Under the pieces are notes generated by a model. That model searched no databases. It saw nothing but the letters and a program-made list of their open reading frames with translations, and had not been told where the DNA came from. From Streptomyces griseus (GTDB lineage Bacteria; Actinomycetota; Actinomycetes; Nanopelagicales; Nanopelagicaceae), in contig CAMBDL010000004.1 in the NCBI GenBank assembly GCA_945865365.1, forward strand, positions 35,906 to 99,905: 64,000 nt of DNA, written 5' to 3'. This document shows positions 19,360-29,327 of the stretch, piece after piece; within the stretch, counting starts at the first letter, position 1, and each line of letters begins with the position of its first letter. The position numbers and the translations under genes were made by a program.

Positions 19360-20544
19360 ATGAGTGCAATTAAGGCTGGAATTAAAAGAGTTATCACGCT
19401 CTTTACTGCGCGTCGAGCATGGGTCAGACAGATAGCTGTTGCTGGATTAGCCGGTGCTACAGCGTGGGCAGTGGGCGATCAATTAGTAGTCAATGGTGGC
19501 GTTGTTGCAGCCATTGTCTGCACCTTGAGTATTCGGATATCGCTGCATAAATCCCTTCGTGAAGGCTTTGGACAGATAGTTGGTACCGCGATTGGTGCAT
19601 CGGTTGCCCTCACTGCAGTCTCTCTTTTTGATTTTGGATTTATATCGGTTGGCATCACGATTATTATGTGCGCAGTTGTAGGACGCGCACTTCATTTGGG
19701 TGAAGTCGCTTCCATCAATGTACAAGTAACGGCACTGATTGTCATCAGCCCTGGTCTATCAGAAAGCACAGCGTTACATAGATTAGCTTCTACGCTGATT
19801 GGTGCAGCGATTGCAATTTTCTTCTCATATTTTTCTCACCACAAAACGCCAGTTGGTCGCTCACTTGATCAGATTCAAAGAGTTAGCGTAAAGGCAGCGA
19901 CTTTACTTGCAACAATGTCTGAAGGTGTTGCAATAGGGTATACGCAAAAAGAAGCTGGGAACTGGTTAGCTAAGGCACGACTTCTAAATGAGGAAATTCC
20001 AATTATCCGTGCGCAATCTGTTGAAGCCCGTGGACATGCGCGCTGGTTTCCAACGGCTCGAAAAGATGAGGCCGAAGAGATTTACATACAAGGCATTGCA
20101 CTAGAACATACAGTTGTGGAAATTCGAACAATCGCACGAACCTTATTTGATTCAGCAGTGAGCGGAGGAATTGCAGATTCAACACAAAAAGCTATCGCCG
20201 TTGCTTTATCTGCAGCTAGTTATGCAATCTCATCTAAGTTTGAAGACGTTGGTCCAAGTTCGGATGATTCGCATCAAAGCGCTACTACTGATGCGCGTGA
20301 GGCCAGTGCGGCATTAACTGAAACTTTAATGGGTGATGCTAAAGATGCCGATCAAACACAAATTGTGCGTGGGATATCGATGGCGGCAAATATCGAACTT
20401 ATCGCTGATTCACTAGATCGGAATTCACCGGCTTTGCGTGAAGTAATGACACCTGATGAACCGGCTGAGGCTAAGGTCTTGCGTATCTCAGTTCCTGCGC
20501 CGATTCGGAAGCTGGGAAAAGCTATCTTCAGGCGTAACCGTTAG
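19360..20544 (+). CDS. FUSC-family (aromatic acid exporter-like) membrane protein
   Basis: N-terminal TM bundle RISLHKSLREGFGQIVGTAIGASVAL, typical of the FUSC/ArAE family. Confidence 0.75.
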   Translation: MSAIKAGIKRVITLFTARRAWVRQIAVAGLAGATAWAVGDQLVVNGGVVAAIVCTLSIRISLHKSLREGFGQIVGTAIGASVALTAVSLFDFGFISVGITIIMCAVVGRALHLGEVASINVQVTALIVISPGLSESTALHRLASTLIGAAIAIFFSYFSHHKTPVGRSLDQIQRVSVKAATLLATMSEGVAIGYTQKEAGNWLAKARLLNEEIPIIRAQSVEARGHARWFPTARKDEAEEIYIQGIALEHTVVEIRTIARTLFDSAVSGGIADSTQKAIAVALSAASYAISSKFEDVGPSSDDSHQSATTDAREASAALTETLMGDAKDADQTQIVRGISMAANIELIADSLDRNSPALREVMTPDEPAEAKVLRISVPAPIRKLGKAIFRRNR

Positions 20545-20571
20545 ATGTGGAGGCACTGCAACCGACAGTCA

Positions 20572-21930
20572 TTAAATAGCGTCTAATAGTTCCAGGTCCG
20601 TATGAATAATGTGGGCAATTAAACCTCCAAAAAGTGAATTACACCAAGCAAACCAGGGCCTTGTGTAGTCCTCAATCTCATCTACATTAAATGATTCATG
20701 AAGTAATCCAGTGCCAGCACTTGAATCTATAAGAGTCCTTAGACAATCAAGTTTTTCATTCTTATCTGTTGCGGTAGCAGCTTGCATGATCAAGGCGATA
20801 GGCCAGAGCATATTCCTACTTGTATGTGATGAACCAACGCCCTTACCAAATTTGCCAGAGAAGAAATTTTCATTTGCTGAAGAGAGAATTAACTTTCGCG
20901 TTGCTTGATACTTCACATCAGAAACCTCAAGGGCTCCAAGAAAAGGTAGCGAAAGCAGGCTGGGAGCATTTGCATCATCTAGCAAAAGTTTATTCCCCAG
21001 GCCATCTACTTCATAAGCAAAGACTTCACCTAATTCTGGATGCTCAACCGTTGAATGTTTCTCAAGCCCAGAAGCCAGGCTCTCAATTATTTGCTTGATC
21101 TCATTAACAGGCTCAAAAAACTCCAGCTCTTCAATTAATCCGAGTATCTTTTTCAAAATATGCAGAGCATAGATATTTCCTGGAATATTGAATGGATATT
21201 TACAAGCATCATCTGATGGACGAAAACTTGAAGCGATTAATCCGGTAGGGGCATAGGCAGGGCCAATTCCCGAATTCGACAGAGTATCTGCGGGATTATC
21301 AGTTACGCGATCAAAATAATATGCTCCATGCCCGTGCATTCGGCGCTGAGTTAGAAGAGTTTTCACAGTGAGTGAGATTGAAAGCCTCCAAGTTCTATCA
21401 AATGGAGTCGTATCGGCGGTATGAGCCCAATAACTGAGTGCCAGATCCATCGGATATATCAAGGAGTCAAGCTCCCATTTACGTTCATGGACTCCTGGAA
21501 GCATGTGCGTCAAATCTTTGGCATGGACTCCAAATTTCTCGATCTCATAGAAAGCATTTGCATAAGGGTCCTTAAGAATGCACTCTGCATGACTTCTTAT
21601 TAGGCCTCTAAATAGAGTAGTTAACTTGGGTGATTTACTTATCAAAGGTAAGTAATGCTGCACTTGTGCACTCGAGTCTCTTAACCACATAGCTTGAATA
21701 TCCCCTGTAATAATATGGGTATATGGCGCACCGCTCCTTGTAAAAACATATGCAGTTGTGTCTAAAGTATTAGAGAATGTATTTATATACAGCCTTCTAA
21801 GATCATCAGATTTTATTAATGTTGACGTCTGATCAAGGTATTCATCTAGAGTTGGAGAATAAAAAGCGCGATTTCTTGGTAGCGGTCTTTCCCAATTATC
21901 AAACTTGGTATAGTGCTTAAAAACCTCCAT
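20572..21930 (-). CDS. Glycoside hydrolase family 125 (exo-alpha-1,6-mannosidase-like, DUF1237)
   Basis: THIITGDIQAMWLRDSSAQVQHYLPL, LDSLIYPMDLALSYW, ASSFRPSDDACKYPFNIPGN, SSHTSRNMLWPIALIMQA motifs. Confidence 0.88.
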   Translation of the reverse strand: MEVFKHYTKFDNWERPLPRNRAFYSPTLDEYLDQTSTLIKSDDLRRLYINTFSNTLDTTAYVFTRSGAPYTHIITGDIQAMWLRDSSAQVQHYLPLISKSPKLTTLFRGLIRSHAECILKDPYANAFYEIEKFGVHAKDLTHMLPGVHERKWELDSLIYPMDLALSYWAHTADTTPFDRTWRLSISLTVKTLLTQRRMHGHGAYYFDRVTDNPADTLSNSGIGPAYAPTGLIASSFRPSDDACKYPFNIPGNIYALHILKKILGLIEELEFFEPVNEIKQIIESLASGLEKHSTVEHPELGEVFAYEVDGLGNKLLLDDANAPSLLSLPFLGALEVSDVKYQATRKLILSSANENFFSGKFGKGVGSSHTSRNMLWPIALIMQAATATDKNEKLDCLRTLIDSSAGTGLLHESFNVDEIEDYTRPWFAWCNSLFGGLIAHIIHTDLELLDAI

Positions 21931-21932
21931 GA

Positions 21933-23567
21933 TTAAATCTCTTCGAATAATAGAATAAGAGAAGTATTTTCAGCTAATACATTAATAAAAATAAATATTC
22001 CTTGATGTGATTCACAAAGAACTTCACCATTTCTGGCATTTATGATCTTATAGTGAGCCAAAGAGCTAGGAGGAGTATATTCAATCGTATGTAAAAGATT
22101 CTTGTGATCAAGTTGATAAATAATAACTATGGGGTTAAAAGCATCGGCTTCAATGGCGAAAGCGATACTTCTACACCCTTGTGAATAAAGTTCAGGTTGA
22201 GGCGTAAGGTGTTTCACGAAGGCATTAGATTGAAATCTAGGTCTGAACTCTTCTTTATAGATCGAGACATATTCCTGCAAAATGATTTGCTTGCCTATTG
22301 AGAAATCTGGCAATCGCGCACTTATTCCGAATCCACCAAGGAGTGCAATGGAGAGTGCAAACTCAAGATCAGAATCTGAAGATTCGATTGCGTTAAAGCT
22401 TTGGTTGGGATGCTCTCCACGCCATTGGCTATCACACCAACCCAGGAGTTTTTCAACTGGAAAGAAGAGAGAGGATGCCCAAAAACATGACAGGGCGTGC
22501 TCTGGCCAATCAGTATCACTTGAAAATCCAAAATCTACGTGCTGGGCCATTGCTAAATCCCATCGAAGGCCACCCGAACTGCAGTTTTCAACTATGAGAT
22601 CAGGATTTTTCAACTTTATAGAGTCCAATAATTGATAGAGAGCTAGGAGATGATTATTTAATCCCAGCAAGCTCGGGTGCCCATGGTCATTACGATTACA
22701 GCCGGGGCCTGGATCAATATTGAAATCCATCTTAATCCATGCAGCGTTGCACTCTTCGATAAGATTTTGGGATACGTTTTCTGCCCACGTTAAGGCTTTA
22801 GGATTTGCAAGGCATAGATATCCCAGATCACTTCCATCGTACTGCGCCATGAAATCTGGATGCTCGATCAGAATCTCTGCTTTTTTCCCAATAGCTTCAA
22901 TCTCCAGCCAGATTCCAAACTCCATGCCAAGATCTCTTATGTTCTGGGCAATATGGCTAAGTCCACTTGGAAAACGCTCCGTGTTTCTCTGGCCCCAATC
23001 TCCACGAACATCATGCCAGTGTGATTCGATTTGTGATGGACCAAACCAACCGGCATCTAGAAGTGCAACTTCTATCCCAGCTTTTTTAGCAATTACAGCA
23101 TTGGATACAAAGACATCCTCATTGATCTCTATATCTTCATATGGCCACCAAGAGTTCCACTCAGTCAGTAGCTTTGGTTTACCAGATGAATTAATGCTAC
23201 GAAATTTGCTAATGAAATCCTTCGTACACTCATCTATGCCCCCGGACTCGACAAATGAAGTGATAACTTGCAGGTCATTGCAATCGCTGTCAACGTGGAT
23301 TTCCAAGGTTTTTGAGCCGCAGATTGTAGTTATTCGCCAATTACCCGACCATGCCACTGCAAGAAAGTAAGCACGTTCACCATCTTCTACAATAATATAT
23401 GGGTGATATCCCTTACTCGACCTTCCAGAAGTAACTGCTATCTCCACATTTGAAGTGGCGTTCACACAATGAGGCTGCCATTCGCTACCCCAGTCAGAAC
23501 TCCAGTAATGGATGCGCGTTAAAGATAGATTATTAAAATGGGAGAGTGAACTTTCAAATCCGTTCAC
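21933..23567 (-). CDS. GH36/GH27-like alpha-galactosidase
   Basis: EWNSWWPYEDIEI, VALLDAGWFG, WIKMDFNIDPGPG, NCSSGGLRWDLAMAQHVDFGFSSDTDWPE: clan GH-D catalytic motifs. Confidence 0.82.
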   Translation of the reverse strand: MNGFESSLSHFNNLSLTRIHYWSSDWGSEWQPHCVNATSNVEIAVTSGRSSKGYHPYIIVEDGERAYFLAVAWSGNWRITTICGSKTLEIHVDSDCNDLQVITSFVESGGIDECTKDFISKFRSINSSGKPKLLTEWNSWWPYEDIEINEDVFVSNAVIAKKAGIEVALLDAGWFGPSQIESHWHDVRGDWGQRNTERFPSGLSHIAQNIRDLGMEFGIWLEIEAIGKKAEILIEHPDFMAQYDGSDLGYLCLANPKALTWAENVSQNLIEECNAAWIKMDFNIDPGPGCNRNDHGHPSLLGLNNHLLALYQLLDSIKLKNPDLIVENCSSGGLRWDLAMAQHVDFGFSSDTDWPEHALSCFWASSLFFPVEKLLGWCDSQWRGEHPNQSFNAIESSDSDLEFALSIALLGGFGISARLPDFSIGKQIILQEYVSIYKEEFRPRFQSNAFVKHLTPQPELYSQGCRSIAFAIEADAFNPIVIIYQLDHKNLLHTIEYTPPSSLAHYKIINARNGEVLCESHQGIFIFINVLAENTSLILLFEEI

Positions 23568-24394
23568 GAATTACCTATTCCTGTAGAGACCCCACGGACG
23601 AGGTATTTGGAGCTCATGGCAAGGAGAATAAGCGTTGGTGCGGCAGTTATACAGAGCGCTGCGGCAACCAGGGGTTGGTTTGTTGTATAGCGCCCGCCAA
23701 TACTGGCTAATGCTGGGGTCAGCAAGCGCTGGCTTTGATCAGGCAGAATTAGATAGGCATAGAGAAGTTCGTTCCACATACCCAGGAACTGAAGAACGGC
23801 AAGGGTGGTGATGCCCGCGGCAGCATTAGGGACGGCAATCTTGAAAAAAGATTTGAAGAATCCTGCACCATCAATTCGTGCCGCATCCAATATCGTATCT
23901 GGCACGGCACTAAAGACAGACTTTAGGAAAAATACTCCAAAAGGAATATTCGTACCGATATAGACAAACATTAATCCATGTAAATGACCCACTAATTCAA
24001 ACTTAGAAAGTAAGAGATAAATAGGAATTATGAGAATCTGACTTGGAAGGAGCATTACCGCGATAAAGGACCAATTCATCGCCTTACTACCAGGGAAGTC
24101 ATATTTCGCTAATGCAAAGCCGGCAAAGGAGGAGAATATAATTGCGGTTAGTAAGCTGATTCCAACCACCGTTACTGTATTACGAGCTGCAGTGCCAAGT
24201 GAATAATTTTCTATCAAAATTCGAAAACTATCTAAGGTGAAAAATTTAGGAATCCCATAGGCATTCTTATTATAATCTTCAAGTGTTCGCGCCGATGTCA
24301 TAGCAACATAAAACAGGGGATACAAGGTAGTTATTGCCGCACTTAATAGAGCTAAGAAAATTAACAGGTTGGTCCGCAAGCTAAATTTACGCAT
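23564..24394 (-). CDS. Carbohydrate ABC transporter permease (MalG-like)
   Basis: DAARIDGAGFFKSFFKIAVPNAAAGI (EAA loop), six TM pattern. Confidence 0.9.
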   Translation of the reverse strand: MRKFSLRTNLLIFLALLSAAITTLYPLFYVAMTSARTLEDYNKNAYGIPKFFTLDSFRILIENYSLGTAARNTVTVVGISLLTAIIFSSFAGFALAKYDFPGSKAMNWSFIAVMLLPSQILIIPIYLLLSKFELVGHLHGLMFVYIGTNIPFGVFFLKSVFSAVPDTILDAARIDGAGFFKSFFKIAVPNAAAGITTLAVLQFLGMWNELLYAYLILPDQSQRLLTPALASIGGRYTTNQPLVAAALCITAAPTLILLAMSSKYLVRGVSTGIGNS

Positions 24395-24396
24395 CT

Positions 24397-25344
24397 CTAC
24401 CTACCTGCGTCATTCTTGAGATGTTTGCTCTGTGCAATTGTCAAAAGTGCGATAACACCAAACATAATGATTGCAAGGGCTGAACCTTCACCCATATCAA
24501 AGGCAGAGAACGCTTTTTGATACACAAGGTAATCTAAAGTTGTTGTCGAATACATCGGTCCGCCAGCAGTCATGACAAAGATAAAGCCGAATAAAGAGGT
24601 GAAGGTGTACAGGGTATTTATGATGGAGACAAAGGCAAGTTGTTGTTTCACGCTTGGAATAATGATGTAACGAAACTTTTGCCACCAACCAGCACCATCT
24701 ACTTCTGCTGCGGCAAAGAGATCTGTATCTATACTCATGAGACCACTGAGCAGAATCATCATTGAATAACCAAAGCCAGCCCAAATAAGCGCTAGAACTA
24801 CCACGAAAATCGCCATATTTGCCCGCGCAAAGAAGTTGATGGGTTCAAAACCAAACTGTATCAAGGCGGTATTTATAGGGCCATTGAGCGTAAAGGCTGA
24901 TCTAAACATGAGGCCGATAACAGATGTTGATAGAACTGAGGGTAAGAAAAAGATGATTCGAAAGAAACGCCACCCCCAAATTTCTTGATAGAGGAGTACG
25001 GCCGTAAATAAGCCGAGAAAAATCACCACAGGAATAGCGATAAGAAACTTTAAATTAGTCACAAAGACTTCATGAACTAATGGTTCTGTAAAGATATTGG
25101 CATAGTTTGAAAGACCAATAAATTTGGAAGTCACGCCATCGGTCTTTAAGAAGGATATCCAGACTGCATAGCCGATCGGATAGAAAAGCAGGGAAGTGAC
25201 AACGAGAAAGGCAGGCAGTGCTGCAAAGAGACCTATTCTCTGTTTTTGTTGGGTCAGAGTGGCGCCCCTAATGTGACCTTGAACTCTGCCTGCGAAGGTT
25301 GGCCCCTTGTCGGGGCCAACCTCCAACAGAGCAGGTAAGGTCAT
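24397..25344 (-). CDS. Carbohydrate ABC transporter permease (MalF-like)
   Basis: AAEVDGAGWWQKFRYIIIPSVKQQ EAA loop; adjacent to the MalG-like gene. Confidence 0.9.
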   Translation of the reverse strand: MTLPALLEVGPDKGPTFAGRVQGHIRGATLTQQKQRIGLFAALPAFLVVTSLLFYPIGYAVWISFLKTDGVTSKFIGLSNYANIFTEPLVHEVFVTNLKFLIAIPVVIFLGLFTAVLLYQEIWGWRFFRIIFFLPSVLSTSVIGLMFRSAFTLNGPINTALIQFGFEPINFFARANMAIFVVVLALIWAGFGYSMMILLSGLMSIDTDLFAAAEVDGAGWWQKFRYIIIPSVKQQLAFVSIINTLYTFTSLFGFIFVMTAGGPMYSTTTLDYLVYQKAFSAFDMGEGSALAIIMFGVIALLTIAQSKHLKNDAGR

Positions 25345-25352
25345 TCTCTCTT

Positions 25353-26666
25353 TTACTTATTCTCAGCTAATGAAGCTTGCAACTGTTTGACGGCATCGGC
25401 AGGTGTTGTCTGACCGAGTGCCACAGAGGCGTTTAACTTGTAGAACAAGTCATTGGTTGGTCCAGGCATAATGTTGTCAAAAGGATAAACCTGTGGATTT
25501 TTTGCAACATCTCTTGCTTGAGCTTTTAGTAAAGGGTTGACAATGACAGTTGCATCAGCGTTAACGTGATTTGATGGTTCGGTCTGTGTGATCTTTACAT
25601 ATGTGTCGATGGTCTTAGCTTGCATCAAGTACTTAAGGAACTTAATGGCTTCGACCTTATTCTTGCTGTACTTAGTCACTGCTACTGCCACATTTGTTCC
25701 ACCGGCAAGAATCTTTGGATATTTAGAGCCAGCTAACTGTGGAATTGCAAAAGTACCTGCATTAGAACCCATTGCTTTAAAAATTGGGTCATTGTCCCAG
25801 CCGCCATCAATGATCATCGCACCCTTGCCTGCAAGGAAGCCATTGAGACGATCACCTTGTCCGGCAGTAGTTGCATCAGCGTTAGTGACACCTGATGTGT
25901 AGAGTTTTTGGTAACCCTCGTAGGCTTTTACCATCGCCGCCGAATTGACCTTTGTCTTTCCGGTATACATATCGAAAAATGCATTTGGACCAAGTTGGCC
26001 GCCAACGAGTGATGCAATTACCCATGCACCGGTGTAACCCTCAAGATTTGTCTCCCAGATTGGTGTATCGACACCAGAGGCCTTAAGAGTGTTAGCTAAA
26101 TCTAGGAATGCTTCCCATGTCTTAGGTGGTGTACTCATATCTATATTGTGCGAAGCCATAATACGCTTGTCATAGAAGACATAGAAGTATGAACCTGCAC
26201 CGTATGGCATAGCCAATAGTGGACCAGTTGGGTTGTAGCCTTCTCTAACAGTTCCCGTTCCTTTTATAAGAGCAAGCTCTGCTTTAGTAAAGTGCTTATC
26301 TAATGGCTCCAGGAATGCTGCGAAGGAAAGTGTATTTCCACCAGCAAAACCAATTTTGATATCTGGACCATTCTTGGCAATTGATGCAGCTTTAAACTGT
26401 GTGTCAGAAACACCGCCATCAATCTCTGATATAGCAATTGTGACGTGGGGATTCAATTTCTCATAGGCAACTTTTGCCTTATAGATAAATGATGTCTTTG
26501 TATCAAGGGCACCATTTGTTAAGTGACCCATTAAACCCGGATCCCATACTTTTAGCGTTACTTTCTTTGTTGCTGCATTTGCATGTGTTACAAGCCCACT
26601 AATCGCAAATACTAAGGCTACAGCAGTAATAATACTGAACGCCTTACCCATTCTGCCTTTTATCAT
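25353..26666 (-). CDS. Extracellular solute-binding protein (sugar ABC transporter, family 1)
   Basis: Signal peptide and SBP features; upstream of the two permeases. Confidence 0.9.
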   Translation of the reverse strand: MIKGRMGKAFSIITAVALVFAISGLVTHANAATKKVTLKVWDPGLMGHLTNGALDTKTSFIYKAKVAYEKLNPHVTIAISEIDGGVSDTQFKAASIAKNGPDIKIGFAGGNTLSFAAFLEPLDKHFTKAELALIKGTGTVREGYNPTGPLLAMPYGAGSYFYVFYDKRIMASHNIDMSTPPKTWEAFLDLANTLKASGVDTPIWETNLEGYTGAWVIASLVGGQLGPNAFFDMYTGKTKVNSAAMVKAYEGYQKLYTSGVTNADATTAGQGDRLNGFLAGKGAMIIDGGWDNDPIFKAMGSNAGTFAIPQLAGSKYPKILAGGTNVAVAVTKYSKNKVEAIKFLKYLMQAKTIDTYVKITQTEPSNHVNADATVIVNPLLKAQARDVAKNPQVYPFDNIMPGPTNDLFYKLNASVALGQTTPADAVKQLQASLAENK

Positions 26667-26709
26667 CGTCGACCTCTCCTATTAGATAGTATTACTTGGT
26701 TTAACTCAA

Positions 26710-28119
26710 TTACCACCGATTCCACATCTGTCGGTGATCTTGTGCCCATGCATATGCAGCTACCGTCCAGCCTTGAATCATTTGTGGAGGCTGAACAATT
26801 CGGTTGAAGCCACGTCCGAAGCCATCGGCCGCGCCTTCAATATCAATGACTTCAGAGCTGACCCAGCCATGTAATGGGGCATCGCTTCGAAGTAGTTCTG
26901 GAAAACCGCCGATTGAATCAATAGCTGCAACGGTTCTTCCAATGAGTGCTGTTGCTTGTGGCAAAAAGCCATGGCGCAAGAGGCCTCTGCCAGCAAAAAT
27001 TCCATCCATAGGCCAGGCGGATCCGGTGTGATAGCCACCTGGTCGATATGAGGGATGCGCGCTCGATAGCGTTCGCAAACCTGCAGGACCAAGTAACTGT
27101 GGATCGGTGAGCGCATGGGCAATTACCATTCGATACATATCCCAATCAGGGCCATCGAAAATCGCTGAATCCAAAAGGCGTCCTTGATTACTGGCTTGGG
27201 AATCTAAGGCACGCTGCTTTCCCTGCTTATCTCTCTCTGTGGCCATTGCGAATCTATCTCCGAGCCACATATGTTCAATCAACTTTAAACGAACGTGATG
27301 TGCTTTCTCAATGAGTTTTTCACCATTGAGAGGCCAATCTAAATATGGACGCAATAGATAAAGTTGCGCAGCACCCGTTAACGCGTCATAGACTTCCGCC
27401 GCTGTTTCAATCGATGCTAGAGATCCCTCACCTGCAATCGTGCCATCTGCATGGACATAAGAGTCACCTGAGTCTTTCCAAAACTGATTCTTTATTCCTT
27501 GTGGATTAGATCGCTTTGATTCTATTAACTCTGAAGGGGTTTCTAATCGAGAGAGAATCCACTTTGTTGCTAACACCGCGCGCTCTCCAAGAGTTTTATT
27601 TCCAAGTTGAATATCTAGCAAACCCGGCTCCTCGAGCGCCTCTTTTGATAAGGCTTTTAACCACAGTGGCGTGCTATCAACTGAACCGAAGTAGGGAAAT
27701 GACCAACCCTCCCTCTCCATAATTTCACGCGCACGTTCATCTCCAGCATCACGAATTTCATGCGCAATACGACCAGGTTCTTCCTCAGATTGAGTAACAA
27801 AACTCTCTCCTTGTGCCTCAGCTAATGCGCAGATGACTCCACGCCGAAGGCCAGGCACACGTGCGCCAAGAAAATCTGCAATTATTAAAGAGTCTCGGCC
27901 GAAGAGACATCTAAATAGATTTTGTTCACCAACGCCACGGTGATGATCAAATGGAATTGATGCATATGGAATAAGCCATGGACCCCGATATGCCAGCGTC
28001 CACGGAATTACAGTCTCTAACGGAGGTCTAAAACGTGGATCGAAAACCGGATCACTGGGGGAGAGGATTAAGCGTCGCGAAATTACACTTTCACCATCCT
28101 TGATGTCTGTATCTGCCAC
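26710..28119 (-). CDS. Amylo-alpha-1,6-glucosidase / glycogen-debranching-like (alpha/alpha)6 glycosidase
   Basis: GRDSLIIADFLG, FGSVDSTPLWLKAL, LDSQASNQGRLLDS, SAWPMDGIFAGRGLLRHG motifs. Confidence 0.75.
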   Translation of the reverse strand: MADTDIKDGESVISRRLILSPSDPVFDPRFRPPLETVIPWTLAYRGPWLIPYASIPFDHHRGVGEQNLFRCLFGRDSLIIADFLGARVPGLRRGVICALAEAQGESFVTQSEEEPGRIAHEIRDAGDERAREIMEREGWSFPYFGSVDSTPLWLKALSKEALEEPGLLDIQLGNKTLGERAVLATKWILSRLETPSELIESKRSNPQGIKNQFWKDSGDSYVHADGTIAGEGSLASIETAAEVYDALTGAAQLYLLRPYLDWPLNGEKLIEKAHHVRLKLIEHMWLGDRFAMATERDKQGKQRALDSQASNQGRLLDSAIFDGPDWDMYRMVIAHALTDPQLLGPAGLRTLSSAHPSYRPGGYHTGSAWPMDGIFAGRGLLRHGFLPQATALIGRTVAAIDSIGGFPELLRSDAPLHGWVSSEVIDIEGAADGFGRGFNRIVQPPQMIQGWTVAAYAWAQDHRQMWNRW

Positions 28120-28225
28120 GACACTCTCCTCACACCTGAGCCACTGGGAAGGCGGTTTTTATGAGTGTATTGATGTAAATTTTTCATTACAAGAACAGAA
28201 CGATATGTAATTATTTTGTTACATT

Positions 28226-29200
28226 CTATGTCGTTGAGCGTATGATTAACTCCGGCTCAAGTTCATGGCGCGTTATTTGGCCAAACTCTTCAGTTGAGCG
28301 CAGAATCTCAACAGAGCGTCGACCGCTTGCATCTAGATGTGTGCGAACGCTTGTGATGCCTAATATCTCAGCTGTGTCGGTGTCGCCGTATCCAATGAGG
28401 GAGCAATCTCCAGGAATCGAGATGGTCAATTCGCGGGCGAGAAAGATTACAGTCATTGCCAACAAGTCGCTATCGGCAAAGATGGCATCAGGTGGCTTCT
28501 TGGCTGTAAGAATCTTTCTAATCTCACTCACCGCCTCTACAGAGGTGGGATCAACAAGCAACTCTGCACTGGCCAACCTCTTCTTCGGATCTAAATGCTC
28601 TCTAAAAGATTGCAAGCGAATTCCAGGATGTAGATCTAAAGCTGTTGGTCGTGCGCCTAGCAAGAGAATTTTTGAGGATTTACTCTTATTGAAGAAGTCG
28701 GCCGCCAACTCACTTCCTTTTTTATCGGAAGTGAAGACGCGAGAAAAACGTGCATCATCGTTATCGATTAAGACTGATGGTATCTGAAAGCGCTTAAGGT
28801 ATATAGCAACCTCAGGAGCTACTGGAACGCCTGAGAAAATTACTCCTTCGATTCGCTTAGTTACAACTAATTTCTTCACATAATCGATTGAGGCTAAGGA
28901 ATCATCGACATCATAGAGAAGTAGTTCATGTGGCCAAGGACGAAGTGCATTTGAAATTCCGCGCAGTCTCTCTAACTCCCCATGACGATGAAATAATCGT
29001 GTAAAAACAGCTATACGTGCCATAGATAGGTTACGTTCTAAAATGCGAGGAGCTTTGTAGTGAAGAGCTACGGCAGCCTGACGAATTATTGCAATCGTTT
29101 CTGGCCTTACAAGAGTTGGATCTGAAAATGCTCGGGAGGCAGTTGCGATACTTACCCCAGCGTAAGCAGCCACTTGCGCAAGCGTGGCGCGTTTAGTCAT
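28226..29200 (-). CDS. LacI-family transcriptional regulator
   Basis: N-terminal HTH ATLAQVAAYAGVSIATASRAFSDPTLVRPET; periplasmic-binding-like effector domain. Confidence 0.92.
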   Translation of the reverse strand: MTKRATLAQVAAYAGVSIATASRAFSDPTLVRPETIAIIRQAAVALHYKAPRILERNLSMARIAVFTRLFHRHGELERLRGISNALRPWPHELLLYDVDDSLASIDYVKKLVVTKRIEGVIFSGVPVAPEVAIYLKRFQIPSVLIDNDDARFSRVFTSDKKGSELAADFFNKSKSSKILLLGARPTALDLHPGIRLQSFREHLDPKKRLASAELLVDPTSVEAVSEIRKILTAKKPPDAIFADSDLLAMTVIFLARELTISIPGDCSLIGYGDTDTAEILGITSVRTHLDASGRRSVEILRSTEEFGQITRHELEPELIIRSTT

Positions 29201-29327
29201 AGGTTCTCACGATTCGATCATAATTAAAGAGCGACTAGAAAGGAACAGGCTCAGGCTATGAATGCATCCCCGCCTAAGGTATCCTGCACCTATCTGCTTT
29301 GAAAACAAATGACTTGGAGCTCCACCC

